Assembly (NCBI RefSeq): GCF_001320245.1
Contig: NZ_BCBA01000052.1
Coordinates: 1-37,459, forward strand
Length of the DNA stretch: 37,459 nt
Reading direction: 5' to 3'
Origin: Pseudomonas sp. NBRC 111124
GTDB taxonomy: Bacteria; Pseudomonadota; Gammaproteobacteria; Pseudomonadales; Pseudomonadaceae
In this document: one piece after another, positions 24,358 to 32,750 of the stretch
Numbering within the stretch: the stretch's first letter is position 1
How the letters are laid out: every line of letters begins with the position of its first letter
Position numbers and translations under genes: made by a program
The notes under the pieces: model-generated
The model's input: only the letters and a program-made list of their open reading frames with translations
What the model was told of the DNA's origin: nothing
The model's database searches: none

Positions 24358-26595
24358 ATGAAAGCGTTCGGCAAAATCCTGGGACTGGGGCTTCTCGGGT
24401 TGCTGCTGATCATCGTGGCGCTGGGCTTCGCCCTGACCCACCTCTTTGATCCCAACGACTACAAAGACGAGATCCGCCAGCTGGCGCGCGACAAGGCCCA
24501 CGTCGAGCTGACCCTCAATGGCGACATCGGCTGGAGCCTGTTCCCCTGGCTGGGCCTGGAGCTTCACGAAGCCAGCATCGCCACTCTGACCAAACCCAAG
24601 GAACCGTTCGCCGACCTGCAGATGCTTGGCCTCTCGGTACGCGTGCTGCCCTTGCTGCGCCGCGAAGTGCAGATGAGCGATGTGCGCGTCGAAGGCCTCA
24701 ACCTGACCCTGGCGCGTGACGAAAACGGCCACGGCAACTGGGAAGACATCGGCAAGCCGCTGCCGGCGGCAACCGACAGCACGACCAATGCGCCGGCCCA
24801 GGCACCTGCCGAGCAACCCGCAAAACCTGCCGAAAGCAGCAGTGAGCGCGCGGTGAAGCTCGATATCGACAGCCTCACCGTGAACAACGCCCGGGTTTAC
24901 TACACCGACGCCAAGAGCGGCCAGAGCTACAGCGCCGAAAGCATCCAGCTGAGCACCGGCCCGGTCCACGAAGGCACCAACATCGCCCTCAAGGCCAGCG
25001 CCTTCCTCAGCGCCAGCCAGCCGGCCATCAAGGCCCGCACCGAGCTTGCCGGCGAACTGCGCTTCGACCGCAAGCTCAAGCGCTACAACTTCGAAGACCT
25101 GCGCCTGACCGGCGAAACTTCGGGCGAACCCACCGGTGGCAAGACCGTCACCTTCGGCGCCCAGGGCCAACTGCTGGTCGACATGGGTGCCAACGTGGCC
25201 TCGTGGAGCGGCCTGAAAGTCTCGGCCAACCAGCTGCGCGCCCTTGGCGAGCTGAACCTGCGTGACCTCGACAAGGCACCGCAACTGAGCGGCGGCCTGT
25301 CCATCGCCCAGTTCAACCTGCGCACCTTCCTCGACGGCATTGGCCACCCGCTGCCGGCCACCAACGACCCGGCCGCGTTCGGCAAGCTTGAGTTGGTGAC
25401 CCGCCTGCAGGGCTCACCGACCAGTCTGACCCTGGCCGACCTGGCCGTGAAACTGGACGACAGCACTTTCACTGGGCGCGTAGCCATCGAGGACTTTGCC
25501 AAGCAAGCCCTGCGCCTGCAGCTCAAAGGCGACAAGTTCGACGCTGATCGCTACATGCCGGCAAAGAGCGAACAAGCCAAAGGTGCCACTGCCGCCCGCC
25601 AGGCCGAGGTCCAGCAACAGGAGTCCACCGCCGTGGCCGCTGCCGGTAGCTCGCCGCTGCCCAATGCCCCGACCCAGGTAGCCTGGAGCGACGACAAGCT
25701 GTTGCCGGTCGACCGCTTGCGCGTGCTCGACCTGCAAGCTGACCTGGCCTTCGGCTCGCTGACCCTGGACAAACTGCCGATCAGCGACGCTCAGCTGCAG
25801 GCCACCGGCCAAGGCGGCCTGCTGACGTTGCAGGCCCTGCGTGGCGGCCTCTACAACGGCAGTTTCGAAGCCAAGGGCAACGTCGACGTGCGCCCTGCGG
25901 TACCGCAGATCGGCATCAACACCAAGATCAACCGGGTACCGGTCGAGCACTTCATCAAGGTTGAAGGCAAGGAGCAAACGCCCCCAGTCAAAGGCCTGCT
26001 GACCCTGACCAGCGATCTGACCGCCACCGGCAACAGCCAGAAGGCACTGGTCGACACCCTCAATGGCAGCGCAAACTTCACCATCAACGACGGCGTGCTG
26101 GTCAACGCCAACCTTGAACAGCAACTCTGCCAGGCCATCGCCACCCTCAACCGCAAGACCTTGAGTGGTGAACCACGCGGCAAGGACACCCCGTTCGAAG
26201 AACTGCGCGGCAGCCTGGTGATTCGCAACGGCGTGGCCAGCAACCCGGACCTCAAAGCACGTATCCCGGGCCTGACCGTGAACGGCCATGGCGACCTCGA
26301 CCTGCGCGTACTGGGCATGGACTACAACGTCGGCGTGATCGTCGAAGGCGACCAACGCGCGATGCCCGACCCGGCCTGCCAGGTCGGTGAGCGCTTCGTC
26401 GGCGTGGAGGTACCCCTGCGCTGCCGTGGTCCGTTGGAGCTTGGCGCCAAAGCGTGCCGCCTGGACCAGGACGGCATGGGCAAGGTCGCGGCCAAGCTGG
26501 CCGGCAACCGCCTTAAAGACAAGATTGATGAAAAACTCGGAGACAAAGTGAGCCCAGAACTGAAAGACGCGCTCAAGGGGCTGTTCAAGCGATGA
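24358..26595 (+). CDS. AsmA family envelope protein
   Basis: This 745-residue protein has a single N-terminal membrane anchor (GKILGLGLLGLLLIIVALGF, 5-24) and a large periplasmic beta-rich domain. The opening FDPNDYKDEIRQLARDKAHV, followed by LNGDIGWSLFPWLGLEL, is the classic AsmA N-terminal signature. The C-terminal AsmA_2-like part includes LNGSANFTINDGVL and ends in DLKARIPGLTVNGHGDLDLR. Members are related to bridge-like lipid transfer proteins and affect outer-membrane lipid balance; the exact role here is inferred. AAGGA precedes the start. It overlaps mutY by 4 nt. Confidence 0.92.
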   Translation: MKAFGKILGLGLLGLLLIIVALGFALTHLFDPNDYKDEIRQLARDKAHVELTLNGDIGWSLFPWLGLELHEASIATLTKPKEPFADLQMLGLSVRVLPLLRREVQMSDVRVEGLNLTLARDENGHGNWEDIGKPLPAATDSTTNAPAQAPAEQPAKPAESSSERAVKLDIDSLTVNNARVYYTDAKSGQSYSAESIQLSTGPVHEGTNIALKASAFLSASQPAIKARTELAGELRFDRKLKRYNFEDLRLTGETSGEPTGGKTVTFGAQGQLLVDMGANVASWSGLKVSANQLRALGELNLRDLDKAPQLSGGLSIAQFNLRTFLDGIGHPLPATNDPAAFGKLELVTRLQGSPTSLTLADLAVKLDDSTFTGRVAIEDFAKQALRLQLKGDKFDADRYMPAKSEQAKGATAARQAEVQQQESTAVAAAGSSPLPNAPTQVAWSDDKLLPVDRLRVLDLQADLAFGSLTLDKLPISDAQLQATGQGGLLTLQALRGGLYNGSFEAKGNVDVRPAVPQIGINTKINRVPVEHFIKVEGKEQTPPVKGLLTLTSDLTATGNSQKALVDTLNGSANFTINDGVLVNANLEQQLCQAIATLNRKTLSGEPRGKDTPFEELRGSLVIRNGVASNPDLKARIPGLTVNGHGDLDLRVLGMDYNVGVIVEGDQRAMPDPACQVGERFVGVEVPLRCRGPLELGAKACRLDQDGMGKVAAKLAGNRLKDKIDEKLGDKVSPELKDALKGLFKR

Positions 26596-27659
26596 CCCCC
26601 ACGCAGTTCTCCAGCGCCGTGCTGGATTGGTACGACCAGCACGGTCGCCACGACCTGCCCTGGCAACAGGGCATCAACCCCTACCGGGTATGGGTGTCGG
26701 AAATCATGCTGCAACAGACCCAGGTCAGCACCGTACTCAACTACTTCGACCGCTTCATGCAGGCCCTGCCGACCGTGCAGGCCCTGGCTGAAGCGCCGGA
26801 GGACGAAGTGCTGCACCTGTGGACGGGCCTTGGCTACTACACCCGCGCACGCAACCTGCAGAAGGCCGCGAAGATCGTCGTCGAACAGCATGGCGGCGAA
26901 TTCCCGCGCAGCGTCGAGCAGCTCACCGAGCTGCCCGGCATCGGCCGCTCCACGGCCGGCGCCATCGCCAGTATCAGCATGGGCATTCGTGCGCCGATCC
27001 TCGATGGCAACGTCAAGCGCGTGCTGGCCCGCTACACCGCCCAGGCCGGCTACCCCGGCGAGCCCAAGGTGGCGAACCAGCTGTGGGCCACGGCCGAGCG
27101 CTTCACCCCGCAGCAGCGTGCCAACCACTACACCCAGGCCATGATGGACATGGGCGCGACGCTGTGTACGCGCAGCAAGCCCAGCTGCCTGATCTGCCCG
27201 CTGCAGCGCGGCTGCGAAGCGCACCTGCACGGCGAAGAAACCCGCTACCCCGAGCCCAAGCCACGCAAGGCGTTGCCCCAGCGGCGCACGCTGATGCCGC
27301 TGCTGGCCAACCACGAAGGCGCCATCTTGCTTTACCGCCGCCCATCCAGCGGCCTGTGGGGTGGCTTGTGGAGCCTGCCGGAACTGGACGATATCGCCCA
27401 ACTCGACGACCTCGCCTACCAGCACGGCCTGCGCCTGGCCGAAAGCCGCGCGCTGGACGGCCTGACCCACACCTTCAGCCACTTCCAGCTGGCGATCGAG
27501 CCCTGGCTGGTACGCGTCGACCTGGTCGGCCAGCACGTGGCCGAGGCCGACTGGCTCTGGTATAACCTCGCCACCCCGCCGCGCCTGGGCCTCGCCGCCC
27601 CGGTCAAGAAGCTGCTCAAACGCGCGGCCGACGAACTGATTGCAGGAGAAGCCCGATGA
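26592..27659 (+). CDS. mutY: Adenine DNA glycosylase MutY
   Basis: This 355-residue base-excision enzyme removes A opposite 8-oxoguanine. Key residues match E. coli numbering: E37 in SEIMLQQTQV, the helix-hairpin-helix ELPGIGRSTAGAIA, catalytic D138 in PILDGNVKR, and the [4Fe-4S] cysteines C192, C199, C202 and C208. The C-terminal NUDIX-like domain recognises 8-oxoG, with THTFSHF as its marker. It overlaps asmA and yggX by 4 nt at each end (ATGA), so the three genes are translationally coupled. Confidence 0.97.
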   Translation: MTPTQFSSAVLDWYDQHGRHDLPWQQGINPYRVWVSEIMLQQTQVSTVLNYFDRFMQALPTVQALAEAPEDEVLHLWTGLGYYTRARNLQKAAKIVVEQHGGEFPRSVEQLTELPGIGRSTAGAIASISMGIRAPILDGNVKRVLARYTAQAGYPGEPKVANQLWATAERFTPQQRANHYTQAMMDMGATLCTRSKPSCLICPLQRGCEAHLHGEETRYPEPKPRKALPQRRTLMPLLANHEGAILLYRRPSSGLWGGLWSLPELDDIAQLDDLAYQHGLRLAESRALDGLTHTFSHFQLAIEPWLVRVDLVGQHVAEADWLWYNLATPPRLGLAAPVKKLLKRAADELIAGEAR

Positions 27660-27928
27660 CCCGCACCGTGATGTGCCGCAAGCACAAAGAAGAACTCCCA
27701 GGCCTGGCCCGCCCGCCTTTTCCCGGCGCCAAGGGCCAGGACATCTTCGACCATATCTCGCAGAAAGCCTGGGAAGAGTGGCAGAAGCACCAGACCCTGC
27801 TGATCAACGAAAAGCGCCTGAACATGATGAACGGCGAAGACCGCAAGTTCATCCAGGGCGAGATGGACAAGTTTTTCGCCGGCGAGGAATACGCCCAGGC
27901 GGAAGGGTACGTTCCACCCTCCGAATGA
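27656..27928 (+). CDS. yggX: Oxidative damage protection protein YggX (probable Fe(II) trafficking)
   Basis: This 90-residue protein shows the YggX signature: MTRTVMCRKHKEELPGL with the single conserved Cys7, GQDIFDHISQKAWEEW, and the RKFIQGEMDKFF region. Family members protect Fe-S proteins from oxidants and may help iron delivery. Its coupling to the Fe-S enzyme gene mutY is common in gammaproteobacteria. The length is complete. Confidence 0.96.
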   Translation: MTRTVMCRKHKEELPGLARPPFPGAKGQDIFDHISQKAWEEWQKHQTLLINEKRLNMMNGEDRKFIQGEMDKFFAGEEYAQAEGYVPPSE

Positions 27929-27979
27929 CCCCACGAATCGTAAGCGACGGAATTAATTTAAAATTTTTTCAAAAAGTCG

Positions 27980-28008
27980 TTGACGACCCGTCAGAAAATC
28001 TATTTAAT
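27980..28008 (+). promoter_or_regulatory. tRNA-Phe promoter
   Basis: TTGACG (27980-27985) and TTTAAT (28003-28008), with 17-bp spacing, form a strong sigma-70 promoter preceded by an A/T-rich tract (27953-27975). The expected start is a few bases before the tRNA 5' end, so the leader is very short. Confidence 0.8.
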
Positions 28009-28018
28009 TCACCTCGTC

Positions 28019-28094
28019 GCCCAGATAGCTCAGTCGGTAGAGCAGAGGATTGAAAATCCTCGTGTCGGCGGTTCGACTCCGTCTCTGGGCACCA
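28019..28094 (+). tRNA. tRNA-Phe (anticodon GAA)
   Basis: This 76-nt cloverleaf has acceptor stem GCCCAGA/TCTGGGC, the D-arm with AGCTCAGTCGGTAGAGC, an anticodon stem-loop GAGGA-TTGAAAA-TCCTC with GAA at 28052-28054, a T-arm with GGTTCGACTCC, and an encoded CCA end. It is nearly identical in layout to the E. coli tRNA-Phe. A promoter lies upstream and a strong terminator downstream, so it is a single-gene unit. Confidence 0.98.
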
Positions 28095-28131
28095 CCTTCA
28101 AGCTTCTGGTGGTTGCAAAGTTACCCGAAGC

Positions 28132-28170
28132 GACAACAAGAAACCCGCCTAGTGCGGGTTTTTTGTTGTC
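28132..28170 (+). terminator. Terminator after tRNA-Phe
   Basis: GACAACAAGAAACCCGC (28132-28148) pairs with GCGGGTTTTTTGTTGTC (28154-28170) over 17 bp with one G-U and a 5-nt loop. The T run lies within the outer arm, and the short core stem AAACCCGC/GCGGGTTT followed by Ts acts as a classic intrinsic terminator. Confidence 0.9.
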
Positions 28171-28281
28171 TCGGATTTACTGCCCTGCCCCTCTCCTGCC
28201 ATTGACCGGTATCAACAAGCCCTCTCTTGCTCAGATTCAAAATTGCAGGTGGACATTCGACCCAACCTCGCAAGGACCTCC

Positions 28282-29271
28282 ATGAGCGAAGAAGCCACCC
28301 TCCTGCTCCCCGCCCCCGGCGAATCCTCTTCCCCCGCCCCTGCCGTACCTCGCACGCGCCGCCCTCGCCAACGCAAACCCGAGCCCACCATTACCCAAGT
28401 CAGCCAGGCCCCGGCCGCACTGGAAGTAGCCAGCGCACCAAAGGGCAGTAACGAAGACAGCACCTCGGCGCGCCTGCCGGCCAGCTACCCGTACCGCACC
28501 CGCCTGCGCCGCCAGGATTACGAGAAGGCCAAGCATGCGTTGCAGATCGAACTGCTGAAGGTACAAAGCTGGGTGAAGGAAACCGGCCAGCGTGTAGTGA
28601 TCCTGTTCGAAGGGCGGGATGCGGCGGGCAAAGGTGGCACCATCAAGCGCTTCATGGAGCATCTGAACCCACGTGGTGCACGGATCGTCGCCCTGGAAAA
28701 GCCTTCCGAGCAGGAACTGGGGCAGTGGTACTTCCAGCGTTACATCCAGCACCTGCCCACGGCGGGCGAAATGGTCTTTTTCGACCGCTCCTGGTACAAC
28801 CGCGCCGGGGTAGAGAAGGTGATGGGATTCTGCTCGCCACTGCAGTACCTGGAGTTCATGCGCCAGGCACCGGACCTGGAGCGAATGCTGTGCAACAGCG
28901 GCATCCTGCTGTTCAAGTACTGGTTCTCGGTGAACCGTGAAGAGCAACTGCGCCGCTTCATCTCGCGCCGGGACGACCCGCTCAAGCATTGGAAGCTGTC
29001 GCCCATCGACATCAAGTCGCTGGACAAGTGGGAGGACTACACCGCTGCCAAGGAGGCGATGTTCTTCCACACCGATACTGCCGATGCGCCGTGGACGGTG
29101 ATCAAGTCGGACGACAAGAAACGCGCACGGATCAACTGCATCCGGCACTTCCTGCATTCGCTAGATTACCCGGGCAAGGACCACAGCGTGGCGTATGCGC
29201 CGGATGAGCTACTGGTCGGGCGGGCATCGCGCGGATTCGAGGAGGATGAGCCGACACCGCCCGCCAGTTGA
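28282..29271 (+). CDS. ppk2: Polyphosphate kinase 2 (PPK2) family protein
   Basis: This 329-residue nucleotide kinase uses polyphosphate to phosphorylate nucleotides (or the reverse). Walker A is GRDAAGKG (111-118) and Walker B is VFFDRSWYNR (165-174). The lid region and the closing INCIRHFLHSLDYPGKD are typical of single-domain PPK2. The first 70 residues are Pro/Ser/Arg-rich and probably disordered. The ATG at 28282 follows AAGGA. The subclass, and whether it prefers ADP or GDP, cannot be fixed from sequence alone. It is monocistronic, or cotranscribed with the unknown gene 60 bp downstream. Confidence 0.93.
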   Translation: MSEEATLLLPAPGESSSPAPAVPRTRRPRQRKPEPTITQVSQAPAALEVASAPKGSNEDSTSARLPASYPYRTRLRRQDYEKAKHALQIELLKVQSWVKETGQRVVILFEGRDAAGKGGTIKRFMEHLNPRGARIVALEKPSEQELGQWYFQRYIQHLPTAGEMVFFDRSWYNRAGVEKVMGFCSPLQYLEFMRQAPDLERMLCNSGILLFKYWFSVNREEQLRRFISRRDDPLKHWKLSPIDIKSLDKWEDYTAAKEAMFFHTDTADAPWTVIKSDDKKRARINCIRHFLHSLDYPGKDHSVAYAPDELLVGRASRGFEEDEPTPPAS

Positions 29272-29331
29272 ATCGCCCGGGCGGCTGCGCTTCAATACGC
29301 GCAATTTCCGAACACCCCAAGGATTCACCCC

Positions 29332-29775
29332 ATGGCCACCCCAACCAAGCAACAGAAACGCGCCAAACGCGCCGCCAGCAAAGCCAAGCAAAACCGCATG
29401 GTGCGCAGCGGTCAGGCGGTCAAGGCCAGCGCCGGTGACAGCGCGAGCATCGAGCAGGTGTTCAACAAGGCCATGGAGACCGACAGCTACAAAGAGCTGT
29501 TCGACAAGATGAAGGCCGCCCAGGAAACCGGCCTGGTGGCGATGATCTCGGTGTTCCTGGTCGACCCGCTGCTGGCCCTAGTGCTCAAAGGCCACAAGGA
29601 AGAGCACGCCACCGACTACATCGTGCTGGTGTTCAACGCCTACCGCACCTGGCTCGACGGCGCCGACGAAGAAACCACCATGGCCTGGCTGGAGAGCGAT
29701 GAGTTCCAGGAAGCCTATATCGCCGCTTCCGAGCTGGTGGCCAAGCAGCAACAGCAGCAGAAGCAGTTTGGCTGA
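29332..29775 (+). CDS. Conserved protein of unknown function
   Basis: This 147-residue cytoplasmic protein has a Lys/Arg-rich N-terminus (TKQQKRAKRAASKAKQNR) that could bind nucleic acid or polyphosphate. A helical middle includes a hydrophobic stretch (GLVAMISVFLVDPLLALVL), followed by an acidic region and a glutamine-rich tail (KQQQQQKQ). I know similar unannotated Pseudomonas proteins but no function. It starts 60 bp after ppk2 on the same strand, without a visible terminator between, so cotranscription is likely. AAGGA precedes the ATG by about 11 nt. Confidence 0.78.
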   Translation: MATPTKQQKRAKRAASKAKQNRMVRSGQAVKASAGDSASIEQVFNKAMETDSYKELFDKMKAAQETGLVAMISVFLVDPLLALVLKGHKEEHATDYIVLVFNAYRTWLDGADEETTMAWLESDEFQEAYIAASELVAKQQQQQKQFG

Positions 29776-29796
29776 TCGGGCCTGATTACCTGTTAC

Positions 29797-29886
29797 GGCC
29801 CTTTCGCGGGGCAAGCCCGCTCCTACAGGTACCGCGCAAACCCCAGGCCTGTAGGAGCGGGCTTGCCCCGCGAAGAGGCCCGCACA
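29797..29886. repeat. Inverted REP pair downstream of the unknown gene
   Basis: CGCGGGGCAAGCCCGCTCCT (from 29805) and its complement AGGAGCGGGCTTGCCCCGCG (to about 29872) flank a short spacer. Same class as the pair at 7943. Confidence 0.85.
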
Positions 29887-29894
29887 GGCAATAA

Positions 29895-29928
29895 AAAAGG
29901 CCGCGCCCTGCAGAGGACGCGGCCTTTT
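29895..29928. terminator. Bidirectional terminator between the unknown gene and gabP
   Basis: AAAAGGCCGCG (29895-29905) pairs with CGCGGCCTTTT (29918-29928). The stem can extend through an inner CCT/AGG. T-rich flanks on both strands let it serve both convergent units. Confidence 0.9.
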
Positions 29929-29946
29929 CATTTCAGCCAGCGCAGA

Positions 29947-31332
29947 TCAGTTATCCAGCGCCACCCGCCCGGCAGCTTCACGCTTGCGGTGCACCAGCAA
30001 GCCCGCCGCCACCACACCAATGCTCAGCAGCGCAGTCGCGATGATCTCGGCACGGTGGTCTTCACGCAGCGCCATCACCACCAGCACGGCAACGATGAAG
30101 GCGATGGTCGCCCAGGTCAGGCCCGGGAACAGCCACATCTTGAAGTCGATCTTCTCGCCGCGTGCTTCACGCTGGCTGCGCATGCGCAGCTGGGAAATGG
30201 CAATGACCAGGTACACCAGCAGCGCAATGGCGCCGGAGCTGGCCAGCAGGAACTCGAACACCTGGGCCGGGGCCACGTAGTTGGCGAACACACAGAGGAA
30301 CGCGGCAGCGGTCGACAGCAGCACAGCCACATGCGGGGTCGCCGCTTTGGTGGTGCGCTGGGCGATGGCCGGGGCGTCGCCACGCTTGCTCAGCGAGAAC
30401 AACATGCGCGACGAAGTGTACAGCGCCGAGTTCAGGCAGCTGGTCACGGCGACCAGTACGACGATGTCAACGATCAGCTTGGCGTTTGGCACGCCGATGC
30501 GGCTCAGCACGGTCTGGTAGGAACCGAGCTCGGCCAGCGCCGGGTCGTTCCACGGCACCAGGGCCACGACCAGGAAGATCGACACCAGGTAGAACAGGCA
30601 GATGCGCCAGATCACCGAGTTGGTGGCGCGGCTGATCTGCTTGCCCGGGTCTTTCGATTCGGCAGCAGCGATGGTGACGATTTCAGTACCCATGAACGAG
30701 AACATGGTGGTCAGCATGGCCGCCAGCACCGCGCCCAGGCCGTTAGGCATGAACCCTTGGGTGTCGAACAGGTGCGAAACGCCGCTCACTTGGCTGCTTG
30801 GCACGAAGCCGAACATGGCGACGCAGCCGACGACGATGAAGCCAATGATCGCCAGCACCTTGAGCAGGGCGAACCAGAACTCGAACTCACCGTAGTTCTT
30901 TACGCTGCACAGGTTGGTCAGGGTCAGCGCCAAGGTAATAAGGAGGGAGAACGTCCACAAGTCCACGGACGGGAACCAGGCGTGGAGGATGGCCGCAGCG
31001 GCGTTGGCTTCCAGCGGAATGACCAGCACCCAGAACCACCAGTACAACCAGCCGATGGTGAAACCGGCCCAGCGGCCAATGGCGCGGTCGGCATAGGTTG
31101 AGAACGAACCCGTATCCGGCGAGGCAATTGCCATTTCGCCGAGCATACGCATTACCAGTACGACCAAGGTACCGGCGGCGGCATAGGCCAGCAGTACGGC
31201 CGGGCCAGCTGCCGCGATGGCGTGGCCGGAACCTACGAACAGACCGGCGCCGATAACGCCAGCAATGGACAGCATGGTGACATGCCGTTGTTTGAGCCCC
31301 TGAGCGAGGTCATTGGAATTGTTACCGCTCAT
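29947..31332 (-). CDS. gabP: Amino acid permease, GABA permease type (APC superfamily)
   Basis: This 461-residue inner-membrane amino acid:proton symporter has about 12 hydrophobic segments. The APC signature is near the N-terminus (RHVTMLSIAGVIGAGLFVGS), followed by GEMAIASPDTGSFSTYADRA and GWLYWWFWVLVIPLEANAAA, which is characteristic of GabP/AnsP-like carriers. The chosen start, MSGNNSNDL at 31332, has AAGGTAG upstream; a longer frame has no homology. GABA is the best guess for the substrate, but other amino acids are possible. A bidirectional terminator lies 18 bp past the stop. Confidence 0.88.
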   Translation of the reverse strand: MSGNNSNDLAQGLKQRHVTMLSIAGVIGAGLFVGSGHAIAAAGPAVLLAYAAAGTLVVLVMRMLGEMAIASPDTGSFSTYADRAIGRWAGFTIGWLYWWFWVLVIPLEANAAAAILHAWFPSVDLWTFSLLITLALTLTNLCSVKNYGEFEFWFALLKVLAIIGFIVVGCVAMFGFVPSSQVSGVSHLFDTQGFMPNGLGAVLAAMLTTMFSFMGTEIVTIAAAESKDPGKQISRATNSVIWRICLFYLVSIFLVVALVPWNDPALAELGSYQTVLSRIGVPNAKLIVDIVVLVAVTSCLNSALYTSSRMLFSLSKRGDAPAIAQRTTKAATPHVAVLLSTAAAFLCVFANYVAPAQVFEFLLASSGAIALLVYLVIAISQLRMRSQREARGEKIDFKMWLFPGLTWATIAFIVAVLVVMALREDHRAEIIATALLSIGVVAAGLLVHRKREAAGRVALDN

Positions 31333-31965
31333 TGAAACTACCTTTGTAAGGAGTGGACCACGCCGACTGCGGGAACAGAGCGCACCTGGGGTTGACCTAG
31401 GCGTCGCTGCAATCGGCGGTTTCCTACTGGCAATAAGCGCGCCATGTGCTGAATGCATTCGTCAGATTGATACACCAACCTTTTAACGGCGCGGGTTGCA
31501 GGCCATTCAGCCAACCCTTGACCGAAAGGTCGCCAAACCCCCATGCCAGGTTCGGATTACGGAAATACCCACTTACAAACGCACTAAAGGTGCTCCTCGG
31601 TAACACCTTTGCACCAGCGCAAAGCACAAAAGCGCAACCCGGAGGTACAACCTTTTACCGCCTACATCCCTAGCCGGCGGTCGCACCCTCAGCAGCGAGC
31701 CAGACCCACGAATGGTCTAAAACCGCTTCCCAGTGCCGGCCAAAACTGGCACCATCGCGCCTTTTTTCATCAAGGCTATGGAGCTGGGCGAGACCCTTTG
31801 CGGACATCGTCGCGACGTTGCACTGCAACGATGCGACAAACTGCCCCGGCAACGCCTTGAGCCCCTGCGACCCTGTTGGCCGTCATATTGCCGCTATGCT
31901 AGCGTGGCGCTCGCCAGGAAGGCCGCCAACAGCTGGGAACGCACCCGATCACATGAGGACCGCAC
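31333..31965. promoter_or_regulatory. gabP-ABC transporter divergent region with a palindrome
   Basis: These 633 bp hold no gene I can support; short open frames lack ribosome sites and protein-like composition. CGTTGCA-C-TGCAACG (31816-31830) is a perfect 7-bp palindrome about 140 bp before the ATPase gene. It is bracketed by GTCGCGA and TGCGACA, which recall ArgR-type half-sites. TATGCT at 31895-31900 is a possible -10 box for the transporter operon, though no good -35 is seen. Confidence 0.45.
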
Positions 31966-32739
31966 ATGGCCCAGGCCACGCCCGCGCTGGAAATCCGCAA
32001 TCTGCACAAACGCTACGGCGAGCAGGAAATTCTCAAGGGCATTTCGCTGACCGCGCGCGACGGTGACGTGATCTCCATCCTGGGGTCGTCCGGCTCCGGC
32101 AAGTCCACTCTGCTGCGTTGCATCAACCTGCTGGAAAACCCCCACCAGGGCGAAATCCTCGTGGCCGGCGAAAGCCTCAAGCTCAAGGCTGCCAAGAACG
32201 GCGACCTGGTCGCCGCCGACAACCGCCAGATCAACCGCCTGCGCAGCGAGGTCGGCTTCGTCTTCCAGAACTTCAACCTGTGGCCGCACATGTCGATCCT
32301 CGACAACATCACCGAGGCGCCCCGCCGCGTGCTTGGCCAGAGCAAGGCCGAAGCCATTGAAGCTGCCGAAGCGCTGCTGAACAAGGTCGGCATCTACGAC
32401 AAGCGCCACAGTTACCCATCCCAGCTTTCCGGTGGCCAGCAGCAACGTGCTGCCATCGCCCGCACCCTGGCCATGAAGCCCAAGGTCATCCTGTTCGACG
32501 AGCCGACCTCGGCGCTCGATCCGGAAATGGTCCAGGAAGTGCTTAACGTTATCCGCGCACTGGCCGACGAAGGCCGTACCATGCTGCTGGTGACGCACGA
32601 AATGAGCTTTGCCCGCAATGTGTCCAGTGAAGTGGTCTTCCTGCACCAGGGCTTGGTAGAAGAGCAAGGATCGCCACAGCAGGTCTTCGAAAACCCGACC
32701 TCGGCGCGTTGCAAGCAATTCATGTCCAGCCACCGCTAA
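31966..32739 (+). CDS. Polar amino acid ABC transporter ATPase (HisP-like)
   Basis: This 257-residue ATPase of the PAAT family is close to HisP/AotP. Walker A is GSSGSGKST (40-48), the Q-loop is FVFQNFNLWPH, the signature is LSGGQQQRAA, and Walker B is VILFDEPTSALDPE, with the switch histidine in LLVTHEM. It energises the two permeases encoded downstream. A basic amino acid such as arginine, ornithine, lysine or histidine is the probable cargo by family. It is the first gene of a four-gene operon; the binding-protein gene starts 11 bp after its stop. Confidence 0.93.
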   Translation: MAQATPALEIRNLHKRYGEQEILKGISLTARDGDVISILGSSGSGKSTLLRCINLLENPHQGEILVAGESLKLKAAKNGDLVAADNRQINRLRSEVGFVFQNFNLWPHMSILDNITEAPRRVLGQSKAEAIEAAEALLNKVGIYDKRHSYPSQLSGGQQQRAAIARTLAMKPKVILFDEPTSALDPEMVQEVLNVIRALADEGRTMLLVTHEMSFARNVSSEVVFLHQGLVEEQGSPQQVFENPTSARCKQFMSSHR

Positions 32740-32750
32740 CGGAGCAATAC

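Noticed and set aside
23992..25347. N-terminal extension of the MFS gene to 1005 codons
   Set aside because: The extension is antisense to asmA and has no family likeness. The ATG at 23991 has a good ribosome site.
28019..28170. Genomic island attachment site at tRNA-Phe
   Set aside because: No integrase, no duplicated tRNA 3' end and no change of gene content right after the tRNA.
29863..31101. 412-codon plus-strand frame
   Set aside because: Antisense to gabP and starts within a REP repeat.
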